Translations under genes and position numbers: made by a program
Assembly (NCBI RefSeq): GCF_029168945.1
Contig: NC_083603.1
Coordinates: 41,416,396 to 41,480,395, forward strand
Reading direction: 5' to 3'
Length of the DNA: 64,000 nt
DNA from: Cannabis sativa
Taxonomy: Eukaryota; Streptophyta; Magnoliopsida; Rosales; Cannabaceae
In this document: in pieces, positions 59,519 to 64,000 of the stretch
Numbering within the stretch: the stretch's first letter is position 1
Layout of the letters: each line of letters begins with the position of its first letter
Notes under the pieces: generated by a model
The model's database searches: none
Told to the model about the DNA's origin: nothing
What the model saw: the letters and a program-made list of their open reading frames with translations, nothing else

Positions 59519-60069
59519 AATAAGTGAGATCCGGTATAAAATTTCACCAATAAGAATACCGCAACTCATAAAAGTGCTAAGCACCATGGTCCTTTAGTAT
59601 TTCTCTATTTATTAGCATTACACTCTTTAACATTTCTCCAAATTTAATGAGAGAACAAGTGTGACACCAACATTATTAGAGACGAGCATTGTTATTATGT
59701 TATTGGGTACTAATGGTGCCTAGCATCACCTAGATATGACACCTTATAATTAGTTAGTGATATTTTCTAAAAGTTATTTAATTAATTTACATGGGACCCG
59801 ATACTTAATTGTACCAATAACAGTATATCACCGAGGAAGGTGCTAGGCATACCTTTTAGCATTTATGTACTAGAGACCTAACCCAAGTTGACACAAACAT
59901 TAATTAGCTAAAGACTAAAGGGTGTAGTTGGATAGAGGTCGTTTTATGCCTTTAATGATAGTGGCTCCATTTTGGCTCATGGTTGGACTTGGAGATGGCA
60001 GTCAGAAACAAACAATACTTTGTATATATTTATAAGCAAATCCACTTGTCCATTATTATTATTGATAAC

Positions 60070-63000
60070 ATGATCATGTCAGGATCAGGATCAGGATCAG
60101 GAGGTTCATCATCATTCCTACTACCAATCTTTTGTATTGTCACTGTGTACTATGTTGTGTGGTTTGCTATTATCAATGCTTCATCAATAACATCTCAGCC
60201 CACTACAGCTCCCTCTGAAGGTCTTCATCTCTATCTTAAGTTCAATCTTAATTTATGTTGTGTTAATTTCTACTTTATGATTTTTTCACATGTAAAGTTG
60301 ATCTATCACAAAATTCACATCAAAGAGTTTCCAGTGAGTTGGAATTAACTATTGATAATATTTTCAGTCAATATTTCCAAATTTACCTATGTTTTTTAAA
60401 CAATACATCTTTAAATATACTTTTAAAATATTCATGGATATTTATATTCATATAAATATTCCGATATTTCTATTCTTTTTGTTAAAGGGAAAAAAAAATT
60501 GAAGTGATTATTTCCTGGCTACGGGGTTTTTTGATTATTCTTCTACCCAATTTTCATATTAAGTTGGTACAACTTACAATTAATTGGTTGTATTAGACAA
60601 TATTGTTTCACATGGATCAAATGTAAAAATATTGAGCCATATTCACTCATTACCAATTAGTTTTGAGATGGATACTCATATTTCTTAACATAGTATCAGA
60701 GTCATATCCCTAACGGGCTTTCGATCCACACATACTTGTAAATTCTCTTAAATTTCGTTCAATCTATGTTTTCAATGGCAGTGACAGCTTTGAACTCTAT
60801 CTTTGAGCAATGGATGATAAAGGCTGGCACTCAGCAATGGAACATAAGTGGGGAACTATGCAGTGGTGCCGCCGTAGATGACTCCATCGACATCGACGAT
60901 GATGACTCATTAAATCCCTTGATCAAATGCAACTGCACTTTCAGCAATGCCTCTCTCTGCCACATTACTAAACTGTATCCCAAAGTCTTATAATAAAATG
61001 ATATTAATATTTTTATCAAATAGAAGATTTTAAGTGACACTTTGGTCATAATCACAATGCAGGAAAGTTAGTGGACTGGATGTTATTGGTCCAATTCCAG
61101 AAGAACTATGGACTCTTACCTTTCTCTCCTATCTGTATGTGTTTATTGGAGCTTTAAGTTATTAATTATCACTTTTGTGCAATTATAATTGGTTCATTCC
61201 ATCTATTGTAGGGATTTGAGCAGCAATTTATTGACAGGTTCTATTTCTCCATTGATTGGAAACCTTACTAACATACAATACTTGTAAGTTCTATGCCTAC
61301 CTAAAATTTAAGCTTGAAATTAACAAGATTTAGTATGATGATATGTTAAAATTGCTATTTCATTTTTGATTTATTTTTTGGCTATGTAATACTAGGAGCT
61401 TAGGCATAAATGCACTGTCAGGGGAGGTACCAAAGGAATTGGGTCAACTTACTGAGCTAATAATTTTGTAAGTAATAGGCATTCTTTTATAGTTTATTGT
61501 TGTAATTCTACAACACAACTCAAAGAAATTTATATCACAAATTAAATGAAATATACAAAACAGTAAGACCACTGAATCAAAGCTGAAACATCTTGATCGA
61601 TGAATCAACACGAAGAACACAACAAGTAGTTTGTATTAGTTCACCCACCAAATTGGTCTACTCTAGTTCCTCCTTGAGGGACCATTATAAAATCACGTCT
61701 GTTATAATCGAAGGCTCAAGAGTTTTTGAGCAATAAACAACCAGTACTGAGATTTACTCAAACATGAACAGGTTGAGACACTTTTACAACTCAATCCTTA
61801 CAACCCTTCTCTCTCTCACTTGCTACCCTTACAGAATCTTTCAATGTGTTTTCCAAATAAAAAGTAAAGACATCAATTTAAAAAAGGTATGCAGTGTAAT
61901 TTCCTCCTAGTTAAATAGCCAGCTACCTAGGGAACAAGTGAAGTTGTAACAAACAAAATGGATGAATTGACTAGAAACAGATGTAAAAACCAACTGTTAG
62001 GCATAACAAACTAACCAAGAATTGGTTATTAGTTAAAACAGTTGAGTTAGTTATGTGGAAAATAAAACTACCACATTTATGAAATTATTGATATATATTA
62101 ATTCTTGGAGATAATTTTGTATATAGGACCTTCTCATTGAACAATTTCTCTGGTCCGCTACCGCCTGAACTAGGGAATTTAAACAAGTTGGAACAACTGT
62201 AAGTTGCTTACATTTCGTCTTTGTTTCATTTCTTCTTCTAATAAAAATTTAAAGTTCTTATTTGTCTACATTTTGTTATAGTGCGTAAAGCCAACATGAA
62301 CACCATTGAGATTTCCTATTCAACTTGAATGATTACAACTGTACATTGTTCCCATCTTGATTCCTTTCCTTTTCATTATTGTTTATTATTTGATAGGCTT
62401 ATTACGAGTTCTGGAGTTAGTGGCGAGATTCCATCAACATTTGCAAATCTCCAAAGCATGCAAACATTGTAAACTATATCTTCTACCTAATGATCATCCA
62501 TATTTAACAGGCATACTATTATATAAGAAGAAAAAAGTATTGTCTAATGACATCTTTAACATGTAGTTGGGTGGACGATAATGAGCTCACCGGCAAGATA
62601 CCTAACTTCGTAGGAAGTTGGTCAAATCTTACTAGCTTGTAAGAAAATTGAACCGATATGTGTGTGTGTGTGTATGTTATGATTATACAACATAAGTTAG
62701 CTCTACTTAAATATGTTAATGCAGGGCACTTTCAGGGAACTCTATTCAAGGGCCTATACCTTCAACTTTTGCGAATCTAACTTCTTTAACAGATATGTGA
62801 GTAACATGCTCAACAAATCGAATTCTATTCACAAATATTTAAAGCTAATAACCTTAAGTGTAAACTATATAAATGTAGGTGGTTGAGTGAAATTTCTAAT
62901 GCAAGTTCTACTCTTGCATTTCTCACCAATATGAAGTCTCTATCATTCTTGTAAGTAAAATTTTCTCAGCACATAATCATATTTATAGCTGGTATATGAT

Positions 63001-63949
63001 TTTTTAATGTAATAACTTTTGGATTGTAATCAAACAACTCATAATATAACCTGTAGACAGATGAGGAATAGTGATTTCTCTGGCTCAATTCCATCAAATA
63101 TTGGCGAGCTTAGAGAGTTGAAACAACTGTAAGTTCATTACGGGACTCAAAACTACCCAACCTACATTGTTTTCTAACTTTGAAATTGTACTTTTTCTTT
63201 ATAGAGATTTGAGCTTCAACAAGTTAAATGGACAGATACCAGACTCCCTATTCAACATGAGTTCACTTTCTGCTTTGTAATATATATCACTGTCTCTCTT
63301 TAATTGCTTTACATCATTTGCTTCATAATAGCTACTATTGCACTATTAAAGCAAGTAATATTGTACTTTTACTTAGATTTCTTGGAAATAATAGCCTAAA
63401 TGGTACCTTGCCTCAGAGGAAAATTGCATCTCTTCTCACAATGTAAGTTAATTAATATATTTCACTTATTTAATAGTTATTCATGGTAATGACTAAAATT
63501 AATACACTTGTACTATTTTATGCTTTCAGAGATCTATCATACAATAATTTAGTGGGAACCATTCCTTCTTGGGTCAACAATCAACAAAATTTACAACTGT
63601 ATGTCTTTGATTTTTATGAAAAAAAAAATGGTTTCTTTACTTAGCTTATATATTTAATACTCATGTGTTATGTATTTATATGAAGATAAAACTAGTACTA
63701 TTAATTTTATACTTCACTTTTCTGATGCAGTAACTTGGTTGGCAACAATTTTATTATAGATAATTCAAATAACAGGTATTGTCTTTTCTCAAGTTATGTA
63801 AAATAACTTCCCACATTGCTACTCTTGGTTAAAGTTATCTCTCCAGTTTTTTTTATATCTAATTATTTTTTGGTTTGTTTTTAGTACTCTTCTTTTAGGA
63901 TTGAACTGTCTTCAAAGAAATTTTCCATGTAATCAAGACCGTCCTCTCT
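60070..63949 (+). CDS. LRR-malectin receptor-like kinase, copy 2 (runs off the window)
   Basis: The first 16 exons of a tandem paralogue: 60070-60220, 60782-60974, 61063-61134, 61212-61283, 61396-61467, 62127-62198, 62397-62468, 62567-62638, 62725-62796, 62879-62950, 63057-63128, 63205-63276, 63377-63442, 63530-63598, 63731-63775, 63885-63949. Exon lengths match copy 1 except exon 13, which is one codon shorter. The start (MIMSGSGSG) aligns with copy 1 (MMIMSGGSS) although the frame is open further upstream. It has a signal peptide, the N-terminal domain (WNISGELCSGAAVDDSIDID) and the LRR series ([41 protein letters not shown]). The malectin, membrane and kinase exons should lie beyond the window. 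No stop or frameshift is seen. Conservation with copy 1 suggests a fairly recent tandem duplication. Confidence 0.85.
60560..60703 (+). mobile_element. LTR end with primer-site-like motif in intron 1 of copy 2
   Basis: The sequence ends TTAACA followed by TAGTATCAGAGTC (60691-60703), close to the tRNA-Met primer site TGGTATCAGAGCC, so it looks like the right end of a small retrotransposon LTR. The intron is 561 bp here but 130 bp in copy 1, which fits an insertion. The left border is not resolved. Confidence 0.45.
61498..62075 (-). mobile_element. Solo LTR in intron 5 of kinase copy 2
   Basis: A 578-bp sequence beginning TGTTGTAATTC and ending CTACCACA on the plus strand, flanked by the perfect 5-bp duplication TTTAT (61493-61497 and 62076-62080). 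Regulatory features read better on the minus strand, so it is probably reversed relative to the gene. No internal retrotransposon sequence is present, so it is a product of LTR-LTR recombination. Confidence 0.8.
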
Positions 63950-64000
63950 GTAAGTAAAGTTTGGAGAGTTTTTCTATTTTATTTCCTTGGATTGAATTAA

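Noticed and set aside
59983..60069. N-terminal extension of kinase copy 2
   Set aside because: It opens from TTG (next ATG 59995) and lacks any counterpart in copy 1; the ATG at 60070 gives an exon of 151 nt identical in length to copy 1.

Overview
The window looks like a eudicot nuclear chromosome: very AT-rich, genes with many short introns, classic plant families (NLR, LRR-RLK, plant-type Rab geranylgeranyltransferase alpha with C-terminal LRRs, DUF4220/DUF594) and dense plant LTR retrotransposons and MITEs. No tRNA, rRNA, CRISPR or bacterial feature was seen. The species cannot be fixed from sequence alone; a Rosales species such as a Cannabaceae member is only a guess.

Region 1 (1-15.6 kb) is gene space: a single-exon DUF4220/DUF594 membrane protein (+), a two-exon NLR with two tandem NB-ARC domains (+), and an eight-exon Rab geranylgeranyltransferase alpha subunit (-). 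Small non-autonomous DNA elements lie between them: a Harbinger-type MITE, a foldback just upstream of the NLR promoter, and a Mutator-type MITE with a perfect 9-bp target duplication.

Region 2 (15.6-25.8 kb) is a mobile-element district. An old copia LTR has been split twice by hAT elements: a 752-bp non-autonomous one, and a 3.8-kb element with an intact transposase gene, inverted termini and a perfect 8-bp target duplication. A decayed copia gag, an RNase-H remnant and a 1.7-kb Mutator-like element with internal tandem repeats follow.

Region 3 (25.8-64 kb) holds two tandem genes for LRR-malectin receptor kinases of the LRR-VIII-2 type (Arabidopsis At1g56120/30/40-like). The first has 24 exons that stay in frame throughout (about 1043 codons), but the intron between the malectin and transmembrane exons is 25.3 kb. 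It contains a three-deep nest: a Tork/Tnt1-like copia element (target duplication ATAGA); in its 3' LTR a minus-strand large copia derivative (GATCT); and inside that a plus-strand copy of the same family (TAACT). Both large copies have near-identical 1.9-kb LTRs but a pol region already ruined by stops and frameshifts, so the family was probably mobilised in trans. The second receptor-kinase gene starts near 60070 and runs off the right edge after 16 exons; its introns carry a solo LTR (target duplication TTTAT) and another LTR fragment.

Together the genes suggest a defence/surface-receptor neighbourhood enlarged by transposons. No wholly new system was recognised. The strongest leads are the tandem NB-ARC NLR, the intact receptor-kinase gene spanning a giant nested intron, and the mobile family with dead coding capacity.
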